Shown: positions 17,490 to 25,987, counted from the stretch's first letter. The stretch: DNA of 64,000 bases from JANNNF01 sp963772935 (GCA_963772935.1 CAVYZK010000002.1:1-64000), one strand, 5' to 3'. Notes: generated by a model not told the origin, from the letters alone. A program made the numbers and translations.

Positions 17490-18298
17490 CCGCTGGCCAG
17501 CAACACCCCGCCCAACACCAACCCTGCCGCGATCACAAACCGCAAACTCACCGCCTCGCCCAGGGCAATCCCGCCAAGCGCCGCAATCACCGGCACCGTC
17601 AACTGCGCCACGCCGGCCCTTGCCGCCCCCAACATCGGCACCAGCCGATACCACAGCGCATAGCCAAGGCCCGAGGTCACAGCCCCCGACACCACCGCCA
17701 AGGCAATGCCCATCGGCGCAGCACTTGCGCCCCCCGGCAATACCGCCCACACAATCGCCACCACCGGCACCGCCAGCACGAAATTCGCAGCCGTCACCCC
17801 CAAGGGGTCACCTTGCCCGCGTGCCGCCAGCGAATAATACCCCCACCCGGCCCCCGCCGCCGCCATCAACCCCGCATGGTACAGACTGACCCCAACGCCC
17901 CCCGGCACCAGCAGCACCACCAGCCCCGCAAAAGCCACCCCGGCCCCAATCCAGCGCGCCAGAGGCACCGGCTCCCGCGCCAGCACAGCGCCTGAAAACA
18001 TGGTGATCTGCACCACCCCAAACAGGATCAGCGCCCCGATCCCCGCCGCCAAGCCCGCATAGGCCAGCGAGAACCCGACCAGATACACCACCAGCCCCGC
18101 CCCGCCCGCAACCCGCGCAGGCCACAACCGCCCACCCCGCAAAACCACCAGCAGGCCCAGCGTCACGGCACCCGCCACCACCCGCCACAGCGCAAATTCC
18201 ATTGGCCCGATCAGCCCCGCCGCCACCCCCGCCCGCGTCAGCAGCGAATTGGCCGCAAAGGCCAGCATGGTCAGCGCGGTCAGCAAAAACAGCTTCAT
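17465..18298 (-). CDS. DMT superfamily (EamA) transporter
   Basis: Inner-membrane protein of 277 residues with about ten hydrophobic segments in two EamA-type halves, typical of drug/metabolite exporters. The first half begins LFLLTALTMLAFAANSLLTR; the second has the usual GLGYALWYRLVPMLGAARAG followed by LTVPVIAALGGIALGE. The start overlaps the stop of the upstream GNAT gene (ATGA), so the pair is coupled. The exported compound is unknown. Confidence 0.9.
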   Translation of the reverse strand: MKLFLLTALTMLAFAANSLLTRAGVAAGLIGPMEFALWRVVAGAVTLGLLVVLRGGRLWPARVAGGAGLVVYLVGFSLAYAGLAAGIGALILFGVVQITMFSGAVLAREPVPLARWIGAGVAFAGLVVLLVPGGVGVSLYHAGLMAAAGAGWGYYSLAARGQGDPLGVTAANFVLAVPVVAIVWAVLPGGASAAPMGIALAVVSGAVTSGLGYALWYRLVPMLGAARAGVAQLTVPVIAALGGIALGEAVSLRFVIAAGLVLGGVLLASGYRGFTRR

Positions 18299-18780
18299 AC
18301 CCCGTCAAACGCGGCTGGAAACATCAACGTCGCCCTCGGCACATCATCCCCCGGCCCCGCCAGCAGAATGGGTGATGGCCCATGCGTCGCGGTCAACCCC
18401 GCCGCCCGTTCTGCTGAAAACCCGGCCTTTGCGTAAAACGAAGGCTCGCCCAACACCGCCACCGTCTGCCCCTTGATCGCGCACAGCCGCAACACCCCAG
18501 CCACCAGCCGCACGCCCAAACCCTTGCCCTGCCATCCCGGCGCAATCGCAACCGGCGCCAGCACCAGCCAACCGTCCGGGGCCACCAACCGCGACACCGC
18601 CAGATGCCCCACGATCCCATCCTGCCACGGCATCACCATCTCATACTCAACCACCCCGGCGGCCCGCAGCGCCGCCATGATCCCCGCCTCACGCGCCCCC
18701 CCAAACGCCGCCCGCAACAGCGCATCTATCGCCGCATGATCGGCCTCGCGGGCAAAACGCAGGCTGTCGGGTCCGGTCAT
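18295..18780 (-). CDS. GNAT family N-acetyltransferase (YhbS-like)
   Basis: A 161-residue acetyltransferase with the YhbS-type pattern: READHAAIDALLRAAFGG, VGHLAVSRL, the acetyl-CoA loop LAPVAIAPGWQGKGLGVRLV near residues 80-99, and VLGEPSFYAKAGFS. The start at 18780 is favoured because a longer frame would begin inside the groEL terminator. It lies directly downstream of groEL but is separated from it by that terminator. Its end overlaps the DMT gene. Confidence 0.87.
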   Translation of the reverse strand: MTGPDSLRFAREADHAAIDALLRAAFGGAREAGIMAALRAAGVVEYEMVMPWQDGIVGHLAVSRLVAPDGWLVLAPVAIAPGWQGKGLGVRLVAGVLRLCAIKGQTVAVLGEPSFYAKAGFSAERAAGLTATHGPSPILLAGPGDDVPRATLMFPAAFDGV

Positions 18781-18796
18781 GTCGCACTCCAAACGA

Positions 18797-18824
18797 AAAG
18801 GGCGCACCTTGCGGTGCGCCCTTT
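18797..18824 (-). terminator. Intrinsic terminator of groESL
   Basis: A 12-bp perfect stem (AAAGGGCGCACC pairing with GGTGCGCCCTTT) with a four-base loop. On the minus strand it is followed by TTTTCGTTT, 24 bases past the groEL stop. Confidence 0.85.
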
Positions 18825-18847
18825 CCCTAACATGCCTGTGGGGCAGA

Positions 18848-20491
18848 TTACATCATGCCGTCCATGCCGCCCATGCCGCCCATGCCGCCGCCAGCCGGAG
18901 CCGACTTGTCAGCCGGACGGTCTGCGATCATGGCTTCGGTGGTGATCAGCAGCGAGGCAACCGAAGCTGCATCTTCCAGCGCGGTCCGCACGACTTTCGC
19001 CGGGTCGATCACGCCGAAGGCGAACATGTCGCCATACTCTTCGGTCTGTGCGTTGAACCCGAAGGCCTTGTCGTTCGACTCGCGCACTTTGCCAGCCACA
19101 ACAGCGCCATCAACACCGGCGTTCTGTGCGATCTGACGCAGCGGAGCCTCCAGTGCCTTGCGGACAATGTTGATGCCGTTGGTCTGGTCAGAGTTCGCGC
19201 CAACCATACCGTCCAGCGATTTGCCAGCCTGGATCAGGGCCACGCCGCCGCCGACAACGATGCCTTCCTGCACGGCCGCACGGGTCGCGTTCAAAGCGTC
19301 GTCAACGCGGTCCTTGCGCTCTTTCACTTCGATCTCGGTCATGCCGCCAACCTTGATCACGGCAACACCGCCAGCCAGTTTGGCCACGCGCTCTTGCAGT
19401 TTCTCACGGTCGTAGTCCGACGTGGTTTCTTCGATCTGCGCGCGGATTTGTGCAACGCGAGCTGCAATCTCGGCCTTGTCGCCAGCGCCATCAACGATGG
19501 TGGTGGTGTCTTTGGTGATCGAGATTTTCTTGGCGCGGCCCAGCATGTCGATGGTCACGTTTTCCAGCTTCATGCCCAGATCTTCGCTGATCACCTGACC
19601 ACCGGTCAGCACAGCGATATCCTGCAACATCGCCTTGCGACGATCGCCGAAACCCGGAGCTTTCACTGCCGCGATTTTCAGACCGCCGCGCAGTTTGTTG
19701 ACAACCAGCGTGGCCAAAGCCTCGCCTTCAACATCTTCGCTGATGATCAGCAGCGGCTTTTGCGACTGGATCACCGCTTCCAGCAGCGGAACCAGCGGCT
19801 GCAAGGACGACAGCTTTTTCTCGTGCAGCAGCACAAGGCAGTCTTCCAGATCGGCAATCATCTTGTCGGCATTGGTCACGAAGTAGGGCGACAGATACCC
19901 ACGGTCGAACTGCATGCCCTCAACGACGGTGGTTTCCGTCTCAAGACCCTTGTTTTCTTCGACGGTGATCACACCCTCGTTGCCGACTTTCTGCATCGCG
20001 TCGGCAATCTGACGACCGATTTCAGCTTCGCCGTTGGCGGAAATGGTGCCAACCTGCGCAACTTCGGCGGTGTCCTTGACCGGACGGGCAGCAGCCTTGA
20101 TCGCTGCGACGACTTTGGCAGTTGCCAGGTCGATGCCGCGCTTCAGGTCCATCGGGTTCATGCCAGCGGCAACCGACTTCATGCCTTCTTTGATGATGGC
20201 TTGTGCCAGCACGGTCGCGGTGGTGGTGCCGTCGCCAGCCTCATCATTGGTGCGGGAAGCGACTTCCTTCACCATTTGTGCGCCCATGTTCTCGAACTTG
20301 TCGGCCAGTTCGATTTCCTTGGCAACCGTCACACCGTCTTTGGTGATGCGGGGCGCGCCGAAGGATTTGTCGATCACCACGTTGCGGCCTTTGGGGCCGA
20401 GGGTGACTTTCACTGCATCCGCAAGAATGTTCACGCCGCGCAGCATGCGGTCGCGGGCATCGGTATCAAAACGTACGTCTTTGGCAGCCAT
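18848..20491 (-). CDS. groEL: Chaperonin GroEL
   Basis: 60-kDa chaperonin of 547 residues that folds proteins inside the GroEL/GroES cage. The conserved start AAKDVRFDTDARDRMLRGV, the ATP-binding stretch AGDGTTTATVLAQ near residues 86-98, and the Gly-Met-rich tail GGMGGMGGMDGMM are all present. It follows groES by 68 bases and shares its promoter and CIRCE site. A very long open frame runs antisense across the whole gene but is only a high-GC shadow. Confidence 0.98.
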   Translation of the reverse strand: MAAKDVRFDTDARDRMLRGVNILADAVKVTLGPKGRNVVIDKSFGAPRITKDGVTVAKEIELADKFENMGAQMVKEVASRTNDEAGDGTTTATVLAQAIIKEGMKSVAAGMNPMDLKRGIDLATAKVVAAIKAAARPVKDTAEVAQVGTISANGEAEIGRQIADAMQKVGNEGVITVEENKGLETETTVVEGMQFDRGYLSPYFVTNADKMIADLEDCLVLLHEKKLSSLQPLVPLLEAVIQSQKPLLIISEDVEGEALATLVVNKLRGGLKIAAVKAPGFGDRRKAMLQDIAVLTGGQVISEDLGMKLENVTIDMLGRAKKISITKDTTTIVDGAGDKAEIAARVAQIRAQIEETTSDYDREKLQERVAKLAGGVAVIKVGGMTEIEVKERKDRVDDALNATRAAVQEGIVVGGGVALIQAGKSLDGMVGANSDQTNGINIVRKALEAPLRQIAQNAGVDGAVVAGKVRESNDKAFGFNAQTEEYGDMFAFGVIDPAKVVRTALEDAASVASLLITTEAMIADRPADKSAPAGGGMGGMGGMDGMM

Positions 20492-20559
20492 GGTGTAGCT
20501 CCTTCAAAGGTGTGATGGGGTGGGGTGCGCAGTCATTGCGCACCGCTGGAAACGCGATC

Positions 20560-20847
20560 TCAGGCCAGAACGCCGAGGATGTCGCTTTCTTTCATGATCA
20601 GCAGGTCTTCGCCGTCCAGCTTGATCTCGGTGCCCGACCATTTGCCGAACAGGATGCGGTCGCCCGCTTTCACGTCCATGGTCTGACGCGCGCCGGAATC
20701 GTCACGCCCGCCCGCACCAACAGAGATCACTTCGCCTTCCGCAGGCTTTTCCTTGGCGCTGTCCGGAATGATCAGGCCGCCCTTGGTCTTGTCTTCGCCT
20801 TCAATGCGGCGAACCAGTACACGATCATGCAACGGTGTGAATTTCAT
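20560..20847 (-). CDS. groES: Co-chaperonin GroES
   Basis: 10-kDa lid of the chaperonin cage, 95 residues, beginning MKFTPLHDRVLVRR. The mobile loop and roof are in the expected places (EDKTKGGLIIPDSAKEKP, then GEVISVGAGGRD). The start at 20847 gives the family length; a GGAGTGTTCT stretch precedes it. It is first in the groESL operon. Confidence 0.97.
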   Translation of the reverse strand: MKFTPLHDRVLVRRIEGEDKTKGGLIIPDSAKEKPAEGEVISVGAGGRDDSGARQTMDVKAGDRILFGKWSGTEIKLDGEDLLIMKESDILGVLA

Positions 20848-20882
20848 CTGAGAACACTCCATAGGTTCCAGGTTGATTTGGA

Positions 20883-20909
20883 TTAGCACTCAGTCATGCT
20901 GACTGCTAA
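20883..20909 (-). promoter_or_regulatory. CIRCE element (HrcA operator)
   Basis: TTAGCACTC, nine bases, then GACTGCTAA: the CIRCE inverted repeat with one mismatch in the right arm (consensus GAGTGCTAA). It sits 36 bases upstream of the groES start and immediately downstream of the -10 hexamer, so bound HrcA would cover the transcription start. Confidence 0.9.
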
Positions 20910-20916
20910 CGAGCCT

Positions 20917-20945
20917 CAGATAGGCAACACACCCCGGTCTGTCAA
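20917..20945 (-). promoter_or_regulatory. groESL housekeeping promoter
   Basis: On the minus strand: perfect -35 TTGACA (20940-20945), a 17-bp spacer, and -10 TATCTG (20917-20922). Transcription would start at the edge of or within the CIRCE palindrome, the classical layout for HrcA repression. Confidence 0.75.
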
Positions 20946-21039
20946 CACCCCCTGTCCCCGGAAAAGTCACCCCGCCCCCTTGGACTTCCCGCCGCACAGT
21001 GCCACCTATGGCATGTCAGAGACGTGTCAGAGGTGCCCG

Positions 21040-22033
21040 ATGTTCCGCCTGAATACCCTTGCCGCCACCCTAACCGCCGCCTTTCTGACGGCCAGCCCCC
21101 TGTCCGCGCAATGCGTTGGGGAAAATCTGCTGGCAACCATGGCGCCTGCGGAACTTGCGTCATTGCAAACCGCCACCAATGCCGTCCCCTATCCCCAAGG
21201 CAATTTCTGGCGGGCAGTCGAAAGGCGATCAGGTGATCACCCTGATCGGCACCTATCATCTCGACGACCCCCGCCACGCCGCCACCATGGCCAAGATTGA
21301 ACCCCTGATCCAGTCCGCCAAGACCGTGCTGGTCGAGGCTGGCCCCGATGAGGAAAAAGCCCTGATCGCCCATATGGCGCGCGATCCGTCGCTGATGCTG
21401 ATCACCGAAGGCCCCACCCTGCTGGAAATGCTGCCCCCCGCCGATTGGGACGCGCTGACCAAGGCCCTGTCGGCACGCGGGGTGCCCAGCATCCTCGCCG
21501 CCAAGTTTCAGCCCTGGTATGTCAACCTGATGCTGGCGATCCCCGCCTGCACCATGACCAGCCCGCAAACCGGGCGCGGCCTGGATGGCATGGTGATGGC
21601 CGCCGCCACCAAGGCCGGCGTGCCGCTGCGCGCGCTTGAACCCTATGACACGCTGTTTTCCCTGTTCGACAAGATGACCACCGAAGAACAGCTTGAAATG
21701 ATCAAAGCGACCCTCACGATGGACAGCCGGTCCAGTGATTTCACCATCACCCTGACCGAGGCCTATTTCGCCGAGGACAGCCGCCTGATCTGGGAATTCA
21801 TGCGCGCCCAAAGTTACGCGCTGCCCGGCTACACCAAAGACCGGGTGGACCGCGAATTTGCCCGGATGGAGGAGTCCCTCATGTCCATCCGCAACCGCAA
21901 CTGGATACCGGTGCTGACCAGCGCCGAAAGCCCGGTGTTCGCCGCCTTCGGTGCCCTGCATCTGGCCGGCAACGACGGCGTGCTGGCCTTGCTGGAGCGC
22001 GACGGATTTACCCTCGAAAGGCTGCCCTTCTGA
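21040..22033 (+). pseudogene. TraB/GumN family protein, one frameshift as sequenced
   Basis: Exported protein of the TraB/PrgY/GumN family (function in bacteria unclear). A signal peptide is seen at the start (FRLNTLAATLTAAFLTASPLSA). The first frame reaches NFWRAV; the second then gives KGDQVITLIGTYHLDDPRHA, the family's N-terminal GTxH-like motif, and ends with the C-terminal FAAFGALHLAGNDGVLALLE. Removing the G at 21220 yields a normal 330-residue protein. The start of the next gene overlaps its stop. Confidence 0.8.
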
Positions 22034-22794
22034 TGGATATTGCCGCCCTGAACCTCTCGGACCACACCCTTGCCCGCATGTATGTGCTGGATTTCGGCAC
22101 CTTCGATGTCGGCCCCGGCAAACGCCGCATCGGCATCCCCGGCTTCCTTCTGCAAACCGACAAGGGGGCGAACCTGCTGGTCGATACCGGCTTTGACCCC
22201 GCCTACGCCACCGACTACGCCACGACCGACGCGCGCGACAACCTGTCAGGCTTTGGCCGTCTGGTGGATTTCACCACGGCCCAGACCGCCGCTGGCCAAT
22301 TGGCGCTGTTGGGCCTGACGCCCACCGATATATCCGCCGTCATCCTGACCCACGGCCACATCGACCATATCGGAAGCCTGCCGCAGTTCCCCTGCCCGGT
22401 GATCCTGACCGCTACGGAACGCGAGCCCGCCCGCCCGATCTATTGGCCACCGATATCCCCGATGGACTGGCCGGATGTCCCGTATGTGACCATCACCTCC
22501 GAAACCGACCTCTGCCCCGGCATCCGCCTGATCCCCACCCCCGGCCATACGCCGGGCCATCTGTCGCTGGCGCTGACCCTGCCCGAAACCGGCCCGGTGA
22601 TCCTCGCCGCCGACGCCCTGAACCGCGCGTCCGAACCTGCCGAGGGCTATTCCGACGCCATGGACCCCATCACCGCGAAAACGTCCGGCGACCAGCTTTT
22701 GGCCCTGCAATCCCGCCTGACCGCCCTGCTGATCTACGGCCACGACCCCGCCCAATGGGCAACCCTGCGCAAAGCGCCAGACTGCTATGCCTGA
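22033..22794 (+). CDS. MBL-fold metallohydrolase, AHL-lactonase-like
   Basis: A 253-residue metallo-beta-lactamase fold enzyme of the AiiA/AttM (BlcC) type. The dizinc motif HGHIDH lies at 107-112, followed by the metal histidine in PTPGHTPGHLS, the bridging Asp in ILAADAL, and a late YGHD. Known relatives open gamma-butyrolactone or N-acyl-homoserine lactone rings. Quorum quenching is one possibility, but the clade also holds other esterases. The start overlaps the stop of the TraB/GumN gene (TGATG), so the two are translationally coupled. Confidence 0.82.
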   Translation: MDIAALNLSDHTLARMYVLDFGTFDVGPGKRRIGIPGFLLQTDKGANLLVDTGFDPAYATDYATTDARDNLSGFGRLVDFTTAQTAAGQLALLGLTPTDISAVILTHGHIDHIGSLPQFPCPVILTATEREPARPIYWPPISPMDWPDVPYVTITSETDLCPGIRLIPTPGHTPGHLSLALTLPETGPVILAADALNRASEPAEGYSDAMDPITAKTSGDQLLALQSRLTALLIYGHDPAQWATLRKAPDCYA

Positions 22795-22836
22795 CCCTTC
22801 CGTCGCCCAAAACCGATGTCTTTGAAGAAATTGTAC

Positions 22837-22879
22837 CGGAGCCTTCAAAGCCTCCGCACCAGAGTTTTCAAAAACTCCG
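22837..22879. repeat. Tandem palindromic repeats in a convergent gap, probable terminators
   Basis: Two copies of a 20-bp palindrome with a TTCAAA core: CGGAG..CTCCG at 22837-22856 and an AGAG..CTCCG variant at 22861-22879. They sit between two convergent stops (22794 and 22893). The same element occurs at 7307-7326. A bidirectional terminator role is inferred. Confidence 0.5.
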
Positions 22880-22892
22880 AAAGACCGCCCGC

Positions 22893-23162
22893 TTACCTAT
22901 ACACCTCGCGCCGATGCCCCACCGCGACAACCATCACCGTCACCACCTCGTCGCGAATATCCACCATCACCCGGTAATCCCCGACCCGATATCGCCAAAG
23001 CCCGGCAAACTGCGCCCCCTGCAACGCCGCCCCGAAACTGCGGGGGTCATCCGACAGGGCCACACGCTCGCTCAGAAACTCCCTGATCCGCCGTCGCACC
23101 ATCGGGTCCAGACGGGCAATGGGTTTGCGTACCGATTCGGCGTATTCAATCGTCCATGCCAC
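22893..23162 (-). CDS. RelE/ParE family toxin
   Basis: An 89-residue type II toxin with the RelE-fold pattern: WTIEYAESVRKPIARLDP, then LWRYRVGDYRVMVDIRDEVVTVMVVAVGHRREVYR. The C-terminal basic and aromatic residues (R..Y in RVGDYRV, then HRREVYR) are those that cut mRNA in RelE relatives. The gene overlaps the antitoxin by 17 bases, and the order antitoxin-toxin is usual. Whether it is an mRNA interferase or a gyrase poison cannot be decided here. Confidence 0.88.
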   Translation of the reverse strand: MAWTIEYAESVRKPIARLDPMVRRRIREFLSERVALSDDPRSFGAALQGAQFAGLWRYRVGDYRVMVDIRDEVVTVMVVAVGHRREVYR

Positions 23163-23364
23163 GCCAGAACTCCTCCGCGCTCAGCACTTTTTCTTCCCCG
23201 CTCGCAATCCGCTCCATCACCGCTTCGGCCATGTACAAATCCTCCATGTCCTCCAGCTTTTCCAGCAGCGCCGCGCGCACGTAATAGGTCTTGCTGCGCC
23301 CCGTGGCCTTGGCCAGGGCCTCCAGCCGTTTTTCAATATCCTCTGGCAAGCGTACCGACAGCAT
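23146..23364 (-). CDS. RelB-like ribbon-helix-helix antitoxin
   Basis: A 72-residue antitoxin whose N-terminus is a ribbon-helix-helix DNA-binding fold (LSVRLPEDIEKRLEALAKATGRSKTYYV). An acidic tail (LEDMEDLYMAEAVME, then VLSAEEFWRGMDD) should wrap the toxin. Three Met codons lie close together. The last (23364) is chosen because GGAGG lies at workable spacing from it; 23376 would give four extra residues. Two palindromic operator-like sites lie just upstream. Confidence 0.85.
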   Translation of the reverse strand: MLSVRLPEDIEKRLEALAKATGRSKTYYVRAALLEKLEDMEDLYMAEAVMERIASGEEKVLSAEEFWRGMDD

Positions 23365-23387
23365 CATGGCCTCCATTTGTGATAAAC

Positions 23388-23422
23388 GTCATACAAGTAT
23401 GGCACGTCATACATGTACGACA
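23388..23422 (-). promoter_or_regulatory. Probable RelB operator
   Basis: CGTCATACA occurs twice, each copy within a palindrome: CATACAAGTATG (23390-23401) and TACATGTA (23410-23417). The palindrome centres are about 18 bp apart. The position, 25-60 bp before the antitoxin start, fits ribbon-helix-helix autorepression. Confidence 0.55.
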
Positions 23423-23510
23423 TGATACCCCCAAGTTTCAACCGCCACCCGTGACATTCCCCACCGTTCAGCCTATAAGCCGCCCAAAATCACCGCATAA
23501 GGCACCCCCC

Positions 23511-24431
23511 ATGACCACATTCGTTTTCGGCCACAAATCCCCTGACACTGACGCCACCCTGTCGGCGATCATCTGGGCCTGGTATCTGACCAACCTGCGC
23601 GGTGCCGATGCAGAACCCCGCCTGTTGGGCGAGCCGAACACCGAAGCCGCCTTCCTGCTCAACCATTGGGGTTTTGCCAAACCGGAAATCATCGCCGATG
23701 TAGAGGCCGGTCAAAAGGTGGTCATCGTTGACACCAACAATCCGGCGGAACTGCCACCCTCGATCAACGATGCCAATATCATGGCGATCATTGACCACCA
23801 CATGCTGGTCGGCGGGCTGAAAACCAAAGGCCCGATCAATGTGGTGATGCGCCCCCTCGCCTGCACCGCCACCGTGATGCACGATATCATGGGCCCCGAC
23901 GTGGCCAAACTGCCACGCGAAATCAAGGGCGCGATTCTGTCCTGCATCTTGTCCGACACGCTGGAATTCCGCAGCCCCACCACCACCCCGCATGACCGCG
24001 CCGTGGCCGAAAAACTGGCCGCCGAACTGGCGATCAACATCCCGGCCTTCGCGGCTGACATGTTCGCCGCGAAATCCGATGTGTCGTCCTTCTCGGACGC
24101 CGAGCTGTTGCGGATGGACAGCAAGGAATACAACGTCGCGGGCAAGGAACTGCGGGTGTCGGTGCTGGAAACCACCTCGCCCAAAACCGTGCTGGACCGC
24201 AAGGCCTCGCTGATGGCCTCGATGGTGGGTGTGGCGGCCGAGGATGGTGCCGATCAGGTGCTGCTGTTCGTCGTCGATATCCTGAAGGAAGAGGCCACCC
24301 TGCTGGTGCCGAACGATCTGGTGCGCCAGATGGCCGAAGCGTCATTCGGGGTCACGGTCTCGGGCGATACGGTGGTACTGCCGGGCATCATGAGCCGCAA
24401 AAAGCAGATCATCCCGGCCCTGAAACTCTGA
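23511..24431 (+). CDS. ppaC: Manganese-dependent inorganic pyrophosphatase
   Basis: Family II (DHH) pyrophosphatase of 306 residues, which hydrolyses PPi to drive biosynthesis. Metal ligands are visible: FGHKSPDTD near 6-14, VIVDTNNP near 71-78, and the DHH triad at 95-97. The C-terminal DHHA2 domain carries the SRKKQ substrate loop near the end. The ATG at 23511 gives the family length. Confidence 0.95.
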   Translation: MTTFVFGHKSPDTDATLSAIIWAWYLTNLRGADAEPRLLGEPNTEAAFLLNHWGFAKPEIIADVEAGQKVVIVDTNNPAELPPSINDANIMAIIDHHMLVGGLKTKGPINVVMRPLACTATVMHDIMGPDVAKLPREIKGAILSCILSDTLEFRSPTTTPHDRAVAEKLAAELAINIPAFAADMFAAKSDVSSFSDAELLRMDSKEYNVAGKELRVSVLETTSPKTVLDRKASLMASMVGVAAEDGADQVLLFVVDILKEEATLLVPNDLVRQMAEASFGVTVSGDTVVLPGIMSRKKQIIPALKL

Positions 24432-24475
24432 TTTTTGACGGCGGGGCCGCAAACAGCCCCGCCACCGCCTGTAGA

Positions 24476-24530
24476 TACGGATCCTCTACAGGTTCTTTAC
24501 GGATTCTCTACGGGAACTCTACAGCCCGAA
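24476..24530. promoter_or_regulatory. Array of 11-bp tandem repeats upstream of the HAD gene
   Basis: Four consecutive 11-bp units of the form TACRGNTTCTC (24476, 24487, 24498, 24509) and a fifth partial unit (24520) end 10 bases before the HAD gene start. Eleven is not a multiple of three, so they are not a coding repeat. Such phasing places each copy on the same DNA face, as in sites bound by OmpR/PhoB-type regulators. The binding protein is unknown. Confidence 0.5.
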
Positions 24531-24539
24531 AGGCCTCAA

Positions 24540-25430
24540 ATGACCGATATCATCGCCGCCCTGTCGCAAATCTCGGGGCGCTATGACGCCGTGTTCTGTG
24601 ACCTCTGGGGTTGTTTGCACAACGGCAAAACGCCGTTCCCGGCGGCGGTTGCGGCCTTGCAGGCGTTCCGGGCGCAAGGGGGCAAGGTGGTTCTGCTGAC
24701 CAACTCCCCACGCCCACAATCCAGCGTTATCAAACAGTTGGATGGCCTTGGCGTGCCGCATGACTGTTATGATATCGTCGTCTCCTCGGGCGACGCGGCG
24801 CAATATGCGCTGATCACCGGGGCCGTCGGTCGCCGCGTCTATCACCTTGGCCCCGACCGGGATGCCGTGTTCTTTACCGATTTTTCAGACGATCTGCGCG
24901 ATACTCTGGCGCGCGAGGCCCCCATCACCCGCGTCCCCCTCGATCAAGCAGAAGGCATCGTTGTCACCGGCCTGATGGACGACCGGACAGAAACGCCAGA
25001 AAACTATCGCGCGACACTTTTATACTGCAAAAACAAAGGCCTGCCTATGCTTTGCGCCAACCCGGATATCATAGTGGACGTGGGCCACCAGCGCATCTAC
25101 TGCGCCGGGGCCATCGCACAGGCCTATGATCAGATGGGTGGCAAAAGCCTCTATTTCGGCAAACCCCACCCCCCGATTTACGACCTCGCCCGCCGCCGTC
25201 TGGCCACGATCTGCACTGAAGATGACCCGCAGATTCTGTGCATCGGCGACGGCATCGCCACCGATGTGCAAGGCGCTGTGGCCGAAGGGCTGGATGTGCT
25301 GTTCGTGACCGGCGGACTTGCGGCAGATCAGTTTGGTGACGATATTTCCAATCCGAACAAAGCCTTACTGTCGGCGTGGCTGGAGGAAAAGCAACTCTCT
25401 GCCAGTTTCGCCATCGGATACCTGCGCTAA
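24540..25430 (+). CDS. TIGR01459-type HAD hydrolase
   Basis: A 296-residue HAD phosphatase of the class IIA (NagD-like) group. Motif I is DAVFCDLWGCLHNG, where the usual second Asp of DxD is Trp-Gly in this family. Motif II is VVLLTNSPRP, motif III lies near GKPHPPIYDLA, and motif IV is ILCIGDGIATDVQGA. It begins just after an 11-bp repeat array and is the only gene on its transcript that can be seen. The substrate is unknown. Confidence 0.88.
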   Translation: MTDIIAALSQISGRYDAVFCDLWGCLHNGKTPFPAAVAALQAFRAQGGKVVLLTNSPRPQSSVIKQLDGLGVPHDCYDIVVSSGDAAQYALITGAVGRRVYHLGPDRDAVFFTDFSDDLRDTLAREAPITRVPLDQAEGIVVTGLMDDRTETPENYRATLLYCKNKGLPMLCANPDIIVDVGHQRIYCAGAIAQAYDQMGGKSLYFGKPHPPIYDLARRRLATICTEDDPQILCIGDGIATDVQGAVAEGLDVLFVTGGLAADQFGDDISNPNKALLSAWLEEKQLSASFAIGYLR

Positions 25431-25543
25431 CAAAGTAACATTATTGCGCCAATGGTCGAATATTCGGCAATTTATTACGCAACGGAATTGCGCTGCGCTG
25501 CGGCATTTGATATGCAGGGGCAACAACCGAAGGATTCGGAAAG

Positions 25544-25987
25544 ATGCTCGACAACATGCCCCGCGGAACGATCTGTATCGAAGACATCGAAATCGGCATG
25601 ACCCGGCACCTGACAAAAACCGTAACCAACCGGGATATCGAGCTTTTTGCCGAGGTTTCCACCGATCACAACCCGGTCCATCTGGACGACGCCTACGCCC
25701 GCGACACGATTTTTGAAGGCCGCATTGCCCATGGTATGCTGACCGCTGGCCTGATATCGGCGGTGATCGGCGAACAGCTTCCCGGCCATGGTACTGTTTA
25801 TCTTGGACAATCCCTGCGTTTCATGGCCCCCGTCCGCCCCGGGGATACCGTGCGCGCCGAGGTCACAGTGACAGCGATTGACCACGCAAAACGCCGGGTA
25901 ACCCTTGAAACCCACTGCGCAGTCGGTAAAACCGTGGTCTTGAAGGGCGAGGCGCTGGTTCTGGCGCCAAGCCGGAAATTCGACTGA
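25544..25987 (+). CDS. MaoC-like (R)-specific enoyl-CoA hydratase
   Basis: A 147-residue hot-dog fold protein. The catalytic Asp-His hydratase motif is seen in STDHNPVHLDDAYA, with GRIAHGMLTAGLISAVIG after it and FMAPVRPGDTVRAEV later. Known relatives hydrate enoyl-CoA to the R-3-hydroxy form, feeding polyhydroxyalkanoate synthesis or acyl metabolism. It stands between the HAD gene and ribF with its own AAGGATTCGGAAAG leader. Confidence 0.88.
   Translation: MLDNMPRGTICIEDIEIGMTRHLTKTVTNRDIELFAEVSTDHNPVHLDDAYARDTIFEGRIAHGMLTAGLISAVIGEQLPGHGTVYLGQSLRFMAPVRPGDTVRAEVTVTAIDHAKRRVTLETHCAVGKTVVLKGEALVLAPSRKFD

Noticed and set aside
18781..18807. Longer start of the GNAT gene at 18807
   Set aside because: It would begin within the groEL terminator hairpin.
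18779..20515. 578-residue open frame on the plus strand across groEL
   Set aside because: Exactly antisense to groEL; composition (His/Gln/Arg-rich) is that of a codon-shadow in high-GC DNA, with no ribosome site or family pattern.
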